Shown here piece after piece: positions 1 through 8,298 of a stretch of DNA of 64,000 nucleotides. Position numbers and translations under genes: made by a program. Source of the DNA: Haloplanus salinarum (GTDB taxonomy: Archaea > Halobacteriota > Halobacteria > Halobacteriales > Haloferacaceae); assembly GCF_024498175.1 (NCBI RefSeq), contig NZ_CP101823.1:2734987-2798986 (forward strand). Reading direction: 5' to 3'. The notes beneath the pieces were generated by a model that was not told the DNA's origin, ran no database searches, and saw only the letters and a program-made list of their open reading frames with translations. How positions within the stretch are numbered: position 1 is the first letter of the stretch; every line of letters starts with the position of its first letter.

Positions 1-623
1 TGGATCGTCCGCGCCCGCGTGCGAACCGTCTCGGCGTCGACGGCGTCGGCCCCGTCGGCGTCGGTACGGAGGCGGTCCGCGGTCCCGACGATCAGGTTGA
101 GCTTGTTGCGGAAGTCGTGACGGTGGACGCGGCTCAGGACGCTGAGTCGCTGGCGGAAGTCGTCGGCGCGACGGTGTTCGTCGGTGAGCTGTCGCCGGAG
201 GCGGCGCTGCCGGGCGTCGTAGAGGCCGACCAGCAGACCGAGGACGGCCCCGCCGGCCGCGACGTTGAGCAGGACGACCGGGAACGCGGCGGGATCGACG
301 GGGTCGGGGCCGAGCGCGAACAGGGCGCCGCCGATGACGGCGGCGAAGGCGAGCGTCCCGAAGAGGGTCCAGCCGCTGATCCGGAGCGCCGACTCGGCCA
401 GGCCGTAGCGGTAGACGCAGATGGCGCCGACGAAGAGGGTGGCCGCGAGGCCGAGCGGGACGACCAGCCCGAAGATCGAGCCAAGGCGGCCGGTCGAGTC
501 GAGGGCGGTCGCGGTGTGGACGGCGACGAAGGCCCACCCGAGGGCGACGAGGATGCCACCGCCGGCGACGGCGCGGGGGTCGGCGCCGCGGACGGCGTGC
601 TCCCGGAGCGGCCACTGGTCCAT
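1..623 (-). CDS. Membrane histidine kinase, N-terminal part (cut by window edge)
   Basis: Reading leftward from an ATG at 623, the protein opens with about four hydrophobic segments, then a short charged linker and a dimerisation/phosphoacceptor helix reading SRVHRHDFRNKLNLIVG. The His in that motif is the expected autophosphorylation site and matches the haloarchaeal 'LxRxLRHDxRNxLN' signature. The ATPase domain lies beyond base 1, so length and output cannot be judged. By family it would sense a signal at the membrane and phosphorylate a response regulator. It diverges from the adenosylhomocysteinase gene at 709. Its fold is close to that of the kinase at 1990-3507, so the two may be paralogues. 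Confidence 0.8.
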   Translation of the reverse strand, partial: MDQWPLREHAVRGADPRAVAGGGILVALGWAFVAVHTATALDSTGRLGSIFGLVVPLGLAATLFVGAICVYRYGLAESALRISGWTLFGTLAFAAVIGGALFALGPDPVDPAAFPVVLLNVAAGGAVLGLLVGLYDARQRRLRRQLTDEHRRADDFRQRLSVLSRVHRHDFRNKLNLIVGTADRLRTDADGADAVDAETVRTRARTI

Positions 624-708
624 CGTGTGGGCCTCGGCGACCACGATGAAATAACTTCCCGCCGTGGGGAGACGGTAGGGTTTTGCCACCGCTCGCGCAA
701 CGGGGCGT

Positions 709-1986
709 ATGACACGCACGATAGCCGAGCGCCTCGACGACCCCGCGAGCGCACGGGCCGCGGGGCGACGGAAGATGGACTGGGCGGAGGCCCACATGCC
801 CATCCTCGCCGAACTTCGGGAGTCGTTCGCCGCCGGGAAGCCGCTCGCCGGCGAGCGGATCGCCATGGCGATGCACGTCGAGGCCAAGACCGCCGTTCTG
901 GTCGAACTCCTCGCGGTCGGCGGCGCGGAGGTGGCCATCACCGGCTGTAACCCGCTGTCGACACAGGACGGCGTGAGCGCGGCGCTCCACGCCGTCGACG
1001 GCGTCACCTCCTACGCCGCCCACGGGGTCGACACCGACGAGTATTACGACGCCATCGAGGCCGTCGTCGGCGTCGATCCGACGATCACCGTCGACGACGG
1101 CGCCGACATGGTCACCCACATCCACGACGAACACCCCGACCTGATCCCCCAGCTCAAGGGCGGCTGCGAGGAGACCACCACGGGCGTCCATCGCCTGCGG
1201 TCGATGGCCGACGACGGCGCGCTGGAGTATCCGATGTTCGCGGTCAACGACACGCCGATGAAGACGCTGTTCGACAACGTCCACGGCACCGGCGAGTCCG
1301 CGCTCGCCAACATCGCGATGACGACGAACCTCGCCATCGCGGGCAAGACGATCGTCGTCGCGGGCTACGGCTACTGCGGCCGCGGCGTCGCCAAGAAGGC
1401 CGCGGGCATGAACGCCGACGTGATCGTCACGGAAGTCGACCCCCGGCGGGCGCTAGAGGCCCATATGGAGGGGTACGACGTGATGCCGATGCACGAGGCC
1501 GCGGGCGAGGGCGACCTCTTCGTGACGACGACCGGCAACCGCGACGTGATCACGCGCGAGGATTTCGAGCGGATGGAAGACGGCGCCCTGCTGGCGAACG
1601 CCGGCCACTTCGACGTGGAGATCAACCTCGAAGAACTGGACGAGATGGCCGTCTCGACCCGCGAGGTCCGCGACGGCGTCGAGGAGTACGAACTCCCGGA
1701 CGGTCGCCGACTGAACGTGCTCGCGGAGGGCCGGCTGGTGAACCTCGCGGGCCCGCTGTCGATGGGTCACCCTGTCGAGGTGATGGACCAGAGCTTCGGC
1801 GTCCAGGCCGTCTGCGTCCGCGAACTCGCCGTCAATCCCGACGCGTACGAGGCCGGCGTCCACGAGGTGCCCGACCGGCTGGACCGCGAGATCGCGGAGG
1901 TGAAACTCGACGCCGAGGGCATCGCCATCGACGCCCTCAGCGACGAGCAACGCGAGTACATGGACTCCTGGGACCACGGGACGTAG
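709..1986 (+). CDS. ahcY: S-adenosyl-L-homocysteine hydrolase
   Basis: The 425-residue product hydrolyses S-adenosylhomocysteine to homocysteine and a nucleoside, relieving product inhibition of methyltransferases; in archaea the preferred substrate may be S-inosylhomocysteine. The N-terminal half has the substrate-domain pattern (HVEAKTAVL near residue 57, GCNPLSTQD near 85). The Rossmann NAD site GYGYCGRG sits near residue 219. Asn and His residues typical of the family follow (TTTGNRDVI, ANAGHFDVEI, LAGPLSMGHP). Length fits the shorter archaeal form. A TTTTGCC-like promoter stretch lies about 20 bases before the ATG. It stops 3 bases short of the converging kinase gene. Confidence 0.95.
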   Translation: MTRTIAERLDDPASARAAGRRKMDWAEAHMPILAELRESFAAGKPLAGERIAMAMHVEAKTAVLVELLAVGGAEVAITGCNPLSTQDGVSAALHAVDGVTSYAAHGVDTDEYYDAIEAVVGVDPTITVDDGADMVTHIHDEHPDLIPQLKGGCEETTTGVHRLRSMADDGALEYPMFAVNDTPMKTLFDNVHGTGESALANIAMTTNLAIAGKTIVVAGYGYCGRGVAKKAAGMNADVIVTEVDPRRALEAHMEGYDVMPMHEAAGEGDLFVTTTGNRDVITREDFERMEDGALLANAGHFDVEINLEELDEMAVSTREVRDGVEEYELPDGRRLNVLAEGRLVNLAGPLSMGHPVEVMDQSFGVQAVCVRELAVNPDAYEAGVHEVPDRLDREIAEVKLDAEGIAIDALSDEQREYMDSWDHGT

Positions 1987-1989
1987 GGC

Positions 1990-3507
1990 TCACTCGGCCC
2001 GGTCGCGAAGCCGGCAGAGCCAGGCGTATCCGCCGCCGAAGACGACCCCCCAGATGAGATGGGCGATCAGCGACGGCACTTGCAGGTTCGGCACGGGCGC
2101 GGAGAGACCGACCGCGCGGAGCCAGAGCGGCATCACGACCCCCGCGGCGACCAGCCAGAGGGCGACCCCGTAGCCCACGGCGAGGGCGGAGAGCCGCCGG
2201 CCGTCCCCGTCGCGGACCCACGGCGCCGTCGCGGTCACGAACAGGAGCGCGAAGAAGACGCTGTGATACAGGTGGCTGATCCAGCCGACCGCGACGTTCT
2301 CGACGCCGTAGAGGGCACCGATGATCCCGAATTGTCCGGCGCCGAACTGGGTCACCAGCCCCATCGTGAGGCCGGCGATCAGGCCCGCGACCGCCCCACG
2401 TTCGAGCCGGTCCGGCGTGACGCCGAACCGTCGTTCGGCGGGCGCCCCCCGACGGAGCGCGACGGTCAGGGCGGTCCCGCGACCGTCGGCGACGGGCGTC
2501 TCCACGGTCAGGTCGCCGTCGACGTCGTCGAGCATGAGTCGCGCGAGCGCGAGCCCGAACCCCGACCGGGGGTCGTCCGCCTCGGGAGTCACCCGGTCGC
2601 GGACGAGGCGCTGCTGGGCGGCGGGCAGCCCCGGCCCGTCGTCGACGATGCGGACCCGGACCGGCCGGTCGGGGCCGGCGGCCTCGACGCGCACCCGTGC
2701 CGAGCCGTCGCCGTGGACGACGGCGTTCTCGATCAGGTGTTCGAACATGACAGCGAGGTGGTCGAAGCCGCACACGTCGACGTCCGGCACGTCGTCGACC
2801 TCGACGGTCGCCGACGGGTGGTCACGCCGCACCGTCTCGACGGCCGCCTCGACGTGCCGGCGCAGGGAGACCGGATACGGGTCGCCGGACTCGGTCAGCA
2901 GGCCGACCACGTCGATGGTGTCGTCGATGGCGTCGGCGTGCCGGTCGACGACGGCCCAGTCGTCGGCTCCCTCGTCGTCGGCGCCGCGGCCGCCGACCGA
3001 GGCGTACCCCCCGATGACGTTCACCTTGTTGAGCACTTCGTGACGCAGGAGGCGGTTGAGGACGGTCAGCCGGTCGGCCTGTCGGCTCACGTCCCGGCGG
3101 TGGCGCCGGAGGCCGACGGAGCGAACGCCGGTGAGCGTTCCCCCGACCGCGCCGGCGACGAGGGCGTTCGCGACCAGCCGCGCCTCGGTCGTCGAGGGCG
3201 AGACGGGCCAGACGGCCGCGTAGGTCAGTCCGACGACGGCCGCCATCGAACCGGTGCCGAGCAGACACCAGCGGGCCACGACGGCGGCCTCCGCGGCGTC
3301 GCGGGAACTCATCGCCAGCCCGAAACCGAAGGCCGTGAGGCCGAACCCGGCGACCAGGACCGGCGCCTCGCTGAGGAGGAATCCGACCGTGGACGCGTCC
3401 GGCCGGAGGGACTCGATGACCGTATATCGGGTCAGGACGTAGCCGACCGCCGCGATCACCAGCCCGCCGACGCTGAGCCGGGTCGGAGATCCGATCGAGG
3501 GCGTCAT
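1990..3507 (-). CDS. Histidine kinase with an extra C-terminal membrane domain
   Basis: The 505-residue protein has about four N-terminal membrane helices (residues 10-130), a phosphoacceptor motif NRLLRHEVLNKVNVIGG with His156, and an HATPase domain with the N-box (EHLIENAVVHGDG, about 262-274), a DDGPGLP loop and a GFGLALARLML G2 loop. After the ATPase domain it continues with about 130 residues forming roughly four more membrane helices (about 375-500), including VTQFGAGQFGIIGALYGVEN. Kinases usually end after the ATPase fold, so the catalytic core is probably held between two membrane domains. No response regulator gene is adjacent. The ATG at 3507 follows a clear intergenic gap. Confidence 0.85.
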   Translation of the reverse strand: MTPSIGSPTRLSVGGLVIAAVGYVLTRYTVIESLRPDASTVGFLLSEAPVLVAGFGLTAFGFGLAMSSRDAAEAAVVARWCLLGTGSMAAVVGLTYAAVWPVSPSTTEARLVANALVAGAVGGTLTGVRSVGLRRHRRDVSRQADRLTVLNRLLRHEVLNKVNVIGGYASVGGRGADDEGADDWAVVDRHADAIDDTIDVVGLLTESGDPYPVSLRRHVEAAVETVRRDHPSATVEVDDVPDVDVCGFDHLAVMFEHLIENAVVHGDGSARVRVEAAGPDRPVRVRIVDDGPGLPAAQQRLVRDRVTPEADDPRSGFGLALARLMLDDVDGDLTVETPVADGRGTALTVALRRGAPAERRFGVTPDRLERGAVAGLIAGLTMGLVTQFGAGQFGIIGALYGVENVAVGWISHLYHSVFFALLFVTATAPWVRDGDGRRLSALAVGYGVALWLVAAGVVMPLWLRAVGLSAPVPNLQVPSLIAHLIWGVVFGGGYAWLCRLRDRAE

Positions 3508-3617
3508 CGAACCCCTTGTTTACCGACGAGCGGGAGAAAGGTACCGTTCGAAATATCACGCGTGCGAGTCGGGCCGGCGGACGGGTGATTTAACTCGGGC
3601 CATCGCCCAGAACGGGT

Positions 3618-4040
3618 ATGTCCGCGAACCGCAAGGGTGACCGCCGGGAGCGCGAACTCGTCAACGAACTCGACGCGGCGGGGTTCGCGGTGATGCGCGC
3701 GCCCGCGAGCGGGAGCGCCACCGAGCGTGACCTCCCCGACGTGCTGGCCGGCGACGGCAAGCGCTTTTTTGCCATCGAGGCGAAATCCAGCGCCGGCGAC
3801 CCCATCTACCTCTCCGGCGAGGAGGTGGAGTCGCTGATCTACTTCGCGCGCAACTTCGGCGCCAACGCCCGGATCGCCGTCCGCTTCGACCGCGAGGACT
3901 GGTACTTCTTCCACCCCGGCGACTGCCACGTCACCGACGGCGGCAACTACCGGGTGAAAAAGGAGACGGCGCTCGCCGACGGCGAGGACCTGGCGGGGCT
4001 CGTCGGCCACTCGACGCAGGCGCGTCTCGACGACGCCTAG
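3618..4040 (+). CDS. hjc: Archaeal Holliday junction resolvase Hjc
   Basis: The 140-residue nuclease resolves four-way DNA junctions during recombination and fork repair. It begins [32 protein letters not shown], as Hjc does, with the early Glu and Arg residues of the active site. The PD-(D/E)xK centre is visible as [10 protein letters not shown] followed by FFAIEAKSS, supplying the catalytic Asp, Glu and Lys. Length matches the family (120-145). Its stop overlaps by 4 bases the stop of the converging SWIM-domain gene, so the two transcripts run into each other. Confidence 0.95.
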   Translation: MSANRKGDRRERELVNELDAAGFAVMRAPASGSATERDLPDVLAGDGKRFFAIEAKSSAGDPIYLSGEEVESLIYFARNFGANARIAVRFDREDWYFFHPGDCHVTDGGNYRVKKETALADGEDLAGLVGHSTQARLDDA

Positions 4041-4726
4041 GCGGGGGTCGTCCGGGCACCGGCGTCGGCCCGGGGGTTCGGTCGGGACTCGGCGTCGGCG
4101 GTCCGGGGCGAGCGCAGCCGCGAGGCCGGGAAGGCGTAGGCGCGTACCGGCCCGTCGCGCTCGACGGCGTCGACGTAGACGGCCTCGAAGACGGGTTCGT
4201 GACGGCCGTAGTCGGCGTTCGAGGGGTAGTCGGCGACGAGCCGCCCCTCGTCGGTCTCGACGCGGTCGGCGCGTGCGCCCGTGGCGGCGACGACGAGGAG
4301 CCGGTCGCCCGTCTCCCGGTCGACGACGCGGTGGCCCGGGCGGCGGGCGTGACGCGCACAGAGCGACGGGCCACGGGTTGCGACGGGGACGAACGTCCGT
4401 CCGCCACAGACCGCACAGACGGCGGTCCGGCGTCCGGGCGGCGGGACCAGGCGGGCGGTGACTTCGAGGGCGACCCGGCGGAGGTGTTTACAGCGGGCGC
4501 CCCGGACCTCGTGGTCCGGGCAGGTGCAGGTCGTGGCGTCGAGGTCGACGACGTACGTCTCGCCCTCGCCGTCGGTCTCGACGGCGTACCGGCCGTCGCG
4601 GAGCGGCCGGACGGCCATGGCTTCGACGCGGGCGCGCCGGGCCCGACCGGTCGTGCCGGCGGCCGGGAGCGTGGTCTTGGAACGGGTGGCTGGCAGTGAC
4701 GCGGGTGTGTGTGCTGGGTGCGTCAT
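4037..4726 (-). CDS. SWIM zinc-finger protein
   Basis: The 229-residue product contains a SWIM motif, [15 protein letters not shown], giving the CxC...CxH zinc ligands after the typical lead-in of alternating strands ([12 protein letters not shown]). Two more Cys pairs follow (CAVCGG and LCARH), suggesting a second metal site. SWIM domains bind DNA or proteins; in haloarchaea such genes are common but mostly uncharacterised. I chose the ATG at 4726 because the in-frame extension upstream lacks SWIM-protein character. It overlaps the end of hjc; whether it shares a repair role with Hjc is only inference from position. Confidence 0.8.
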   Translation of the reverse strand: MTHPAHTPASLPATRSKTTLPAAGTTGRARRARVEAMAVRPLRDGRYAVETDGEGETYVVDLDATTCTCPDHEVRGARCKHLRRVALEVTARLVPPPGRRTAVCAVCGGRTFVPVATRGPSLCARHARRPGHRVVDRETGDRLLVVAATGARADRVETDEGRLVADYPSNADYGRHEPVFEAVYVDAVERDGPVRAYAFPASRLRSPRTADAESRPNPRADAGARTTPA

Positions 4727-4933
4727 GGTGTGGGTGGAGTCGCCGTGATCGCAGGACTGCGGGGCGATCGGGAGCGTCGCGATCCCGGCGTGAAACCGGA
4801 TCGCTCCGTCGGCGACACTAGGGGCTCGATACACCTAAACCTTCGTCTCACGCGTTCTCTGAGGGAAATCACGGCGAATCGCTGACGGCGCGAGCATCGA
4901 AGCTCTTTTGCCGGGGCCGACGGATGCCCGAAC

Positions 4934-5131
4934 ATGGAACTCGAAGAGGGGATGGTCCGGAAAATCGCCATCTCCGTCGGCGCAGTGGGCGTTTTCGTCG
5001 CGCTCGTCGTCGGCATCGGCACCGCCTACAACGACGGCGGCCTCGGATCGACCGGCGGCCTGGCGCTCGTGGTCACCATCGCCGTGTTCATCCTCGCGAT
5101 GGCCGGGGTCGGCCTCTTTCTCGCGGACTGA
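4934..5131 (+). CDS. Small two-helix membrane protein
   Basis: The 65-residue product has an acidic start (MELEEGMVRK) and two hydrophobic segments (about 9-30 and 40-62) ending FLAD. It has the look of a conserved haloarchaeal small membrane protein, but I do not recognise a function. Two other frames are open here; this one is chosen because it alone gives a coherent membrane protein. It faces the primase large-subunit gene across a palindromic element. Confidence 0.7.
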   Translation: MELEEGMVRKIAISVGAVGVFVALVVGIGTAYNDGGLGSTGGLALVVTIAVFILAMAGVGLFLAD

Positions 5132-5172
5132 CGGGTCCGGACGGACCGTCGCGGGTCGTTCGCCCCGCCCTC

Positions 5173-5257
5173 ATACGGATTATTGTAACTGGTTGCCGGT
5201 GGTTCGCCGGACCGTCTCGGCGAACCACCGGTAATGACTTACAATAAACAGTATCAG
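5173..5257. repeat. Nested palindromic intergenic element, copy 1
   Basis: An outer inverted repeat (ATACGGATTATTGTAACT against GACTTACAATAAACAGTAT) encloses a perfect 14-bp inner one (CCGGTGGTTCGCCG / CGGCGAACCACCGG). Close relatives lie at 23473-23558 and 32699-32780. All sit between converging transcription units, and each ends with TATCAG, so that the stop codon TGA of the leftward gene (here primase) lies inside the element. It may act as a two-way terminator or be a mobile palindrome. Confidence 0.75.
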
Positions 5258-6339
5258 TCGTCGCTCTCGGACCGGTCGGCGTCGGCCACGGCCGCCGCGT
5301 AGTACCGACGCGGGTGGTCGATGGTCTCGCAGCGCTCGTCGGGGTTCACGCAGTCCCCGAACGTCGCCATCGTCGCACACGAGGGGGCCGGATACTGGCT
5401 GCCACCCCCGCCGTCGTCGGCGAGCACGGTCGCGCGGTAGGAGAGGTCGCCGTCGTCGAGGCCGGGCCACCGCTCGGCGATGGTGTCGGCGTCGAGGCCG
5501 AGCGAGACGAGGAAGGCCGTGGCGGCGAAGGCGGAGTGGGGTGGCAGGTCGCCGTCGGCCCGGTCGAGCAACGCCCGCATGCAGGGTGGGAACCGCTCGG
5601 GGGCGACGGTGTCGACGGACGGCAGGCGTTCGCGCTCGGCGAGGCGGTCCCGGAGCGCGGTCACGTCGTCGTCGAGGGCGGCCGCGAGGGCGTCGCCGCC
5701 GGCGCTCCCGCGAACCTCGAAGGGCAAGCCCGACGCCACCCGGCGGCGGACGGCCTCCCGGAGCAGTCGGTGGAGCTCCTCGCTCGCCACGGGCACCTCG
5801 CCGTCGGCCAGGTCGCGGTTGACCAGTCGCCAGTCCGCACCCCAGTCCGGATCGGTCAGGCGGAGGTAGGCCGTCACGTCGATGCGAAACGTATCGCGTC
5901 CGGGGTCGCCGCTCCCGTCCGCAACCCGCCGCACCGCCCCGTCGAGGTCGAACTCGTCGAGGAACGTCGGGAGGTCGGCCCGCGGCGTCGCGACGCTGCG
6001 CAGTTCCGCGTCGTCGGCCGCGAGGTCCGCCCGCAGGCGCTCGAAGGCCGTCTCGGCCTCCGCGTCGGCGTACTTCTCGACGGCCGCGCGGACGTCGACC
6101 AGCGAGACGAGGATGCGGGCGATGGGATACGAGAGGAGTTCGTCCCGGTCGCTCCAGCGTTCGGGCGTCTCGGAGGCGACGGTACCCGACATGAGCGCGC
6201 GTTCGACCCGTTCGCGGGCACGGTCGACGGCGGGGTCGCCCTCCGTGACCAGTCGGGGCGGGGAGATGTCCGCCTCCTGAACCGCCGCCCGCGCCGCGTC
6301 GAGGAAGGGATACCGGGCGTAGAGCGGGTCGGGACGCAT
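5254..6339 (-). CDS. priL: DNA primase large subunit
   Basis: The 361-residue regulatory subunit of the archaeal/eukaryotic primase carries an iron-sulfur cluster and, with PriS, makes RNA primers. It opens RPDPLYARYPFLDAAR, a classic PriL start, has the helical middle domain, and near the C-terminus shows cluster cysteines in FPPCMRALL, PSCATMATFGDC and RCETIDHP. The start at 6339 is chosen because the upstream extension to 6399 lacks conservation-like character. Its stop codon lies within the palindromic element. No priS gene is adjacent. Confidence 0.92.
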   Translation of the reverse strand: MRPDPLYARYPFLDAARAAVQEADISPPRLVTEGDPAVDRARERVERALMSGTVASETPERWSDRDELLSYPIARILVSLVDVRAAVEKYADAEAETAFERLRADLAADDAELRSVATPRADLPTFLDEFDLDGAVRRVADGSGDPGRDTFRIDVTAYLRLTDPDWGADWRLVNRDLADGEVPVASEELHRLLREAVRRRVASGLPFEVRGSAGGDALAAALDDDVTALRDRLAERERLPSVDTVAPERFPPCMRALLDRADGDLPPHSAFAATAFLVSLGLDADTIAERWPGLDDGDLSYRATVLADDGGGGSQYPAPSCATMATFGDCVNPDERCETIDHPRRYYAAAVADADRSESDD

Positions 6340-6431
6340 CGCCGAACGGTTGTGTAGCGGGGTGGATAAGCGCGACGGTCGGGGCAGCCGGGACCACACG
6401 ACCTAAGTTCGCGCCCGCACTGGAAGCGGTC

Positions 6432-7016
6432 GTGCCGACGTTCGACTACCCCTGTCCCGACTGCCGGGCGACAAACAGCCTCCACGATACGGATTGCCGG
6501 TTCGAGGGGACGCCGTGGGCGACGGTCGAGGCCGCCTACGTCGACGTGGTGGCGGTGCTCTCGGGGGGCGTAACCGACGCCGACGACCTCCCCGAACTGG
6601 TCGAGGAGTGGGGCCCGCTCCGGCAGGCGGCAGTCGAGCGACTCCGCCGCGACGGCCGGGTCGACGACGCCAACGACCGACTCCGCCTCCTGCCGGCCGA
6701 CGAGTACCGCGAGGCGGTGTCGGTCCCCACCCGCGAGCCGATCAAGACGGTCTACGAGCGCGGGAGCGTCCCCGGCTGTCACGACAACGCCGTCTTCGCC
6801 ATGATCGCGTGGTACGAGATGGTCGGGCTCTCGTGGCCGGAGACGAAGGAAAACGTCGTCGAGTGGCTCCGCGAGAGCGGGGCGTGGGACCGCGGCGGCT
6901 TCGAGGAGGCGAGCCCGGAGGCGCTGGTCGAGAAGAAACGCCACGTCTACGCGTCGGGCTACGGGTGGAAGGAGAAGGCCACGGCGGCGAAACGCGTCAT
7001 CGAGCGGAGTCTGTAA
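6432..7016 (+). CDS. Conserved haloarchaeal protein with N-terminal zinc motif
   Basis: The 194-residue product starts with GTG. A zinc-ribbon-like knot CPDCRATNSLHDTDC lies at residues 8-22, followed by helical and acidic sequence (VEEWGPLRQAAVERLRRDG) and a C-terminal part with conserved-looking aromatics (CHDNAVFAMIAWYEMVGLSW). I do not recognise a function. It is divergent from priL with only about 90 bp between starts, so the two may share a regulatory region; a link to replication is only suggested by position. Confidence 0.75.
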   Translation: MPTFDYPCPDCRATNSLHDTDCRFEGTPWATVEAAYVDVVAVLSGGVTDADDLPELVEEWGPLRQAAVERLRRDGRVDDANDRLRLLPADEYREAVSVPTREPIKTVYERGSVPGCHDNAVFAMIAWYEMVGLSWPETKENVVEWLRESGAWDRGGFEEASPEALVEKKRHVYASGYGWKEKATAAKRVIERSL

Positions 7017-7096
7017 CGCCCCCGTTCTCGGCGCGTGGGAACCCCGCCGAACACGTCGCACGTAGACATACTCCGTAACCCCGCACAGGTTGCCGT

Positions 7097-7252
7097 ATGG
7101 TATCGGGCGAGACGAGCGACCAGTCGGGAGAACCGTGACCCCAGCAACTGCTCGAGAGCCCGTGGTTACTCGCGGGGGCGGGGCTGCTGTATTTCACCCT
7201 CTCGTACATCGTCTGGGGGCTGATCGACCTGATGTCCGTCCAACCGGGATGA
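7097..7252 (+). pseudogene. Small oxidase-associated membrane protein with an in-frame stop
   Basis: From ATG 7097 the frame reads 13 residues, meets TGA at 7136-7138, then continues in the same frame as PQQLLESPWLLAG and one membrane helix ending SVQPG. Its final TGA at 7250-7252 overlaps the ATG pair of the next reading frame (ATGATGA), a translational-coupling arrangement. Position just before a cytochrome oxidase subunit II fragment suggests the small CbaD-like subunit of a ba3-type oxidase. A single base change would explain the stop; a sequencing error cannot be excluded. Confidence 0.5.
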
Positions 7253-7473
7253 TGAAGTCACCGATCGAACCGCCGGAAGGCGATTGGTGGAACGAGACGG
7301 TGAACAGACGCGAGACCATCTGGCTCGGCCTGTCGGGTGTCTGGGCCGTGACGCTGTTCGGCTGGATGGCCGGGTGGATGCAGTTCGGCGAGCAGAACCA
7401 GGTGGGCGAGACGCTGAAACTCTCCACCGCGGCCTACCGCGGGAAGGTGAACGCCTACAAGGGGTCGGCCGGT
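7249..7473 (+). pseudogene. Cytochrome c oxidase subunit II, N-terminal fragment
   Basis: About 75 residues survive: an entry segment with GDWWNETVNRRETIWLG, one hydrophobic helix, then FGEQNQVGETLKLSTAAYRG and KVNAYKGSAG. This resembles the N-terminal anchor of haloarchaeal oxidase subunit II. The periplasmic cupredoxin domain with its Cys/His copper ligands is absent; after about 7473 the frame runs into sequence that only makes sense in another frame. The gene is truncated and fused out of frame to the next fragment. No subunit I gene is nearby. Confidence 0.6.
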
Positions 7474-7874
7474 TCGGTCGCCGCCTCCCCACCGCCGGCC
7501 TCGCGCCGTTTCTCGTCGCCGTCGTCGTCCTCGGCACCGCCCCGACGGGACCCGTCGTCTTCGACTTCCAGTCGTCGCTGGCGGGGACGAGTGCGGACAT
7601 CGACCCCGACCTGCTCTGTACGAAGTCGACCGATGGCGGGGAGGCGGTGGTCCACTGTCACCCGACCGAATCCGAGGGCATCGATCACGTCGTCGTGATG
7701 AGCGGCGGCGAACCGGTCACCGTCGACCGCGATCCGCCGTTCGACTTCGACGTCCGCGAGGGCCAACTGACGACCGTCACCGGACAGAAGCAGTTCCAGG
7801 TCGTCCTCGAGGACGCCGACGGCAACACCGTCCGCCGCTACACCCGGACGCTGTCGATGGTGCCCGAGTCGTGA
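7474..7874 (+). pseudogene. Exported or membrane-anchored protein lacking its start
   Basis: In the frame ending at 7874 a hydrophobic leader appears (LAPFLVAVVVLGTAPTGPV) followed by about 100 residues of acidic extracytoplasmic character (DIDPDLLCTKSTDGGEAVVH, QFQVVLEDADGNTVRR). No start codon lies just before the leader. The nearest in-frame ATG (7284) would translate the oxidase fragment in a wrong frame, giving Arg-rich nonsense. The 5' end was probably lost in the same deletion that truncated the oxidase gene. Two Cys residues are present; the function is unknown. Confidence 0.5.
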
Positions 7875-7914
7875 CGGCCGAAAGTATTTGTCTCGTCCCG
7901 CACGTCCTGAGCGC

Positions 7915-8277
7915 ATGGTCTCCGATTCCACCCTCCACGCACTGCTCGGTGCCGTCGTAACGGTCGTCCTCTCGTTTATCCCCTTCTCGCCCGTCCTCGG
8001 GGGCGGCGTGGCCGCCTACCTGAACGAGGCCGACGCCTCGCAAGGACTCCGGGTGGGGGCGCTCTCGGGAATCATCGCGACGGTGCCGCTCGTCCTCTTC
8101 GGTCTGCTTCTCGTCTCCTTCCTCGGCTTTTTCGCCCTCGGCCTCCGGGGCGGTGCGGCCCTGGGGATCGGTGGCCTCCTCGTCGTCACCGTCTTCGGGC
8201 TGATCGCCGCCGTCTACACCGTCGGCCTGAGTGCGCTCGGCGGCTATCTCGGCGCGTATCTGGTCGACGAGCTGTGA
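7915..8277 (+). CDS. DUF5518-like four-helix membrane protein
   Basis: The 120-residue product is almost wholly hydrophobic, with four predicted membrane helices and glycine-rich turns (FSPVLGGGVAAYLNEADASQGLRVG). This pattern, with GGGVAAYL after the first helix, is that of the haloarchaeal DUF5518 proteins, whose role is unknown. The ATG at 7915 is preferred over an upstream in-frame start at 7888 because it directly begins the first membrane segment. It converges on the halorhodopsin gene 21 bp away. Confidence 0.75.
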   Translation: MVSDSTLHALLGAVVTVVLSFIPFSPVLGGGVAAYLNEADASQGLRVGALSGIIATVPLVLFGLLLVSFLGFFALGLRGGAALGIGGLLVVTVFGLIAAVYTVGLSALGGYLGAYLVDEL

Positions 8278-8298
8278 ACGGGGCGGGCTGGACGCCCG

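Noticed and set aside
7136-7138. Selenocysteine at the in-frame TGA
   Set aside because: Haloarchaea are not known to use selenocysteine, and no such residue is expected in a small oxidase subunit; a point mutation or error is simpler.
7284-7874. A single intact gene from the ATG at 7284
   Set aside because: The first 60 codons translate the oxidase fragment in a wrong frame; only the part after 7474 has protein-like character.
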